Assembly: GCF_003473295.1 (NCBI RefSeq)
Contig: NZ_QRMP01000003.1
Coordinates: 240,012-304,011, forward strand
Reading direction: 5' to 3'
Origin: Parabacteroides sp. AM08-6
Lineage (GTDB): Bacteria; Bacteroidota; Bacteroidia; Bacteroidales; Tannerellaceae
Length of the DNA: 64,000 nucleotides
Below are positions 63,125-64,000 of the stretch, piece by piece. Below the pieces are notes generated by a model, which did not search any database, was not told the origin of the DNA, and saw only the letters and a program-made list of their open reading frames with translations. Position 1 is the stretch's first letter; each line of letters opens with the position of its first letter. Both the position numbers and the translations under genes were made by a program.

Positions 63125-64000
63125 TCACCTGCTTTTCTTCAGGTGTACTACGATTAAAACAGGATTATCATCATTCTTCAAATTATCTGCCAACTCTATC
63201 AAGCGGGAAGACAATTTTCCGGAAGAACGATGCTCCTCCACATAATCTTTCAATTCGTAGGCCCACATTGTTGAAATCAGCTTTTCTTCAAATGCCCCGT
63301 AAGTAGGAAAGAATTTTGGACCATTATGAAAATCATCTATCAGTCTAGCCTCTTTTATATTAGTAAGTTTCTTTGTTTGTTTGTCATAAATAGCAAGCTG
63401 CAATTTTTGAGGTGACAAATTTCGAGTTTCTGCAAAATAATAATTCTTATAATAAAAGAAAAACAAGTAATGGTCCGATTCATAGACATTCGAAACTGCT
63501 ATCTTCCCATCTGTTTTTGTTATCAATTCAGAACTGTTTATCACTGAACGATTGCGAAGTGCCTCACGCATTAAGGGAGCTAACTTATATAAGGTTATTT
63601 CATTCGGCAGTTTATACTCTCCCAAATCTATAATCCATTCGGGTGACAACCCATTCGATGACACACTAAAAACAGTATCATTATAAAAATTATAAAACAG
63701 AGTTTTATTTTTATATTCCGAAAAAAATCTGAATATCGGATTCCAAGCAATACCACCAACTTTTATGTTTCCATTCTCCACTACTCGAGCGACATGATTA
63801 ACTTTAAAATCATTATTCACCCAAATCAAGCTATCCGGGTATTGATATAAAACAATTGAGTTTTCTGCTAAAGAAGCTTCAGCTCTTCTAAAAAGACTAT
63901 ATACTCTGGAAGAATCCAGAGCTGAACGTAAAAGGTATGTAGAAACTTCTTTTCCTGTGTACTTTCCATTTCTATCATATTCGATTATCTTATTTCCAAC
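63125..64000 (-). CDS. Six-bladed beta-propeller protein, C-terminal part only
   Basis: The gene enters from the right edge; about 291 codons are visible. I read it in frame from position 64000 (VGNKIIEYDRNGKYTGKEVS). Blade-like patterns (IEYDRNGKYTG, IWVNNDFKVNHV) and the end DDNPVLIVVHLKKSR correspond to the SNPILLYYEFK end of the island propellers, so I place it in the same exported family of Bacteroidales six-bladed propellers, though it is a distant member. No small peptide gene is seen next to it, but its 5' end is outside the window. Composition is like the flanking genome, not the AT-rich island. Confidence 0.7.
   Translation of the reverse strand, partial: VGNKIIEYDRNGKYTGKEVSTYLLRSALDSSRVYSLFRRAEASLAENSIVLYQYPDSLIWVNNDFKVNHVARVVENGNIKVGGIAWNPIFRFFSEYKNKTLFYNFYNDTVFSVSSNGLSPEWIIDLGEYKLPNEITLYKLAPLMREALRNRSVINSSELITKTDGKIAVSNVYESDHYLFFFYYKNYYFAETRNLSPQKLQLAIYDKQTKKLTNIKEARLIDDFHNGPKFFPTYGAFEEKLISTMWAYELKDYVEEHRSSGKLSSRLIELADNLKNDDNPVLIVVHLKKSR

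Noticed and set aside
1..64000. CRISPR arrays, rRNA genes, insertion sequences, integrase or prophage genes
   Set aside because: I looked for regularly spaced direct repeats, transposase or recombinase signatures and rRNA motifs, and saw none. The recombinase for the putative inverton must therefore lie outside the window.

Overview
The window is a piece of a Bacteroidales chromosome. The evidence is two SusC/SusD-type glycan-uptake loci, AT-rich intergenic regions, promoters with the Bacteroides-type -7 box (TAnnTTTG), and a Bacteroidales envelope-biogenesis gene order. The protein sequences look to me most like Parabacteroides/Tannerellaceae, but that is an impression and not a measured assignment.

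Layout. (1) 1-9,417, minus strand: the N-terminal part of a very large exported MG2/TonB-plug-type protein, then polysaccharide-utilisation-type locus A (SusC, SusD and two surface lipoproteins), which has no visible enzyme. Its 5' flank holds a perfect 21-bp inverted repeat around a 205-bp segment with promoter-like sequences, so the locus is probably switched by site-specific DNA inversion. (2) 9,840-11,894: an M3 peptidyl-dipeptidase. (3) 12,235-16,598: a distinctly AT-rich island with three tandem paralogous exported six-bladed beta-propeller genes and two tiny exported peptides. The first propeller is broken by a frameshift in a T8 tract. (4) 16,683-23,337: housekeeping genes on both strands (signal peptidase I, dCMP deaminase, S41 protease, 5-formyl-THF cyclo-ligase, DUF721 and RecF, a TPR membrane protein, lumazine synthase), then tRNA-Tyr and tRNA-Gly with a textbook promoter.

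(5) 23,425-28,273, minus strand: a conserved small protein, a beta-helix lipoprotein, a DUF4491 protein, and the operon sigma54-activator / lptE / TPR / secG. (6) 28,371-31,306, minus strand: a compact four-gene cassette (cytidylyltransferase, SDR reductase, CDP-alcohol phosphatidyltransferase, acyltransferase) that looks like a pathway for a polar phospholipid of unknown headgroup. (7) 31,599-42,528, minus strand: PdxA, a DUF4837 lipoprotein and RlmN, then the envelope operon coaX / outer-membrane protein / TPR / lptC / CBS-domain membrane protein / SurA-type isomerase.

(8) 42,721-62,861, minus strand: polysaccharide-utilisation-type locus B. It has two tandem SusC/SusD pairs, a surface glycan-binding-type lipoprotein, two GH71/GH99-like proteins with CBM9-like tails, a TIM-barrel glycosidase-like protein and a 942-residue enzyme-like protein of unknown family. 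(9) 63,125-64,000: the C-terminal part of another beta-propeller protein of the same broad family as the island.

The strongest candidates for new biology are the invertible promoter, the propeller/peptide island with its homopolymer frameshift, and the lipid cassette with degenerate cytidylyltransferase motifs.
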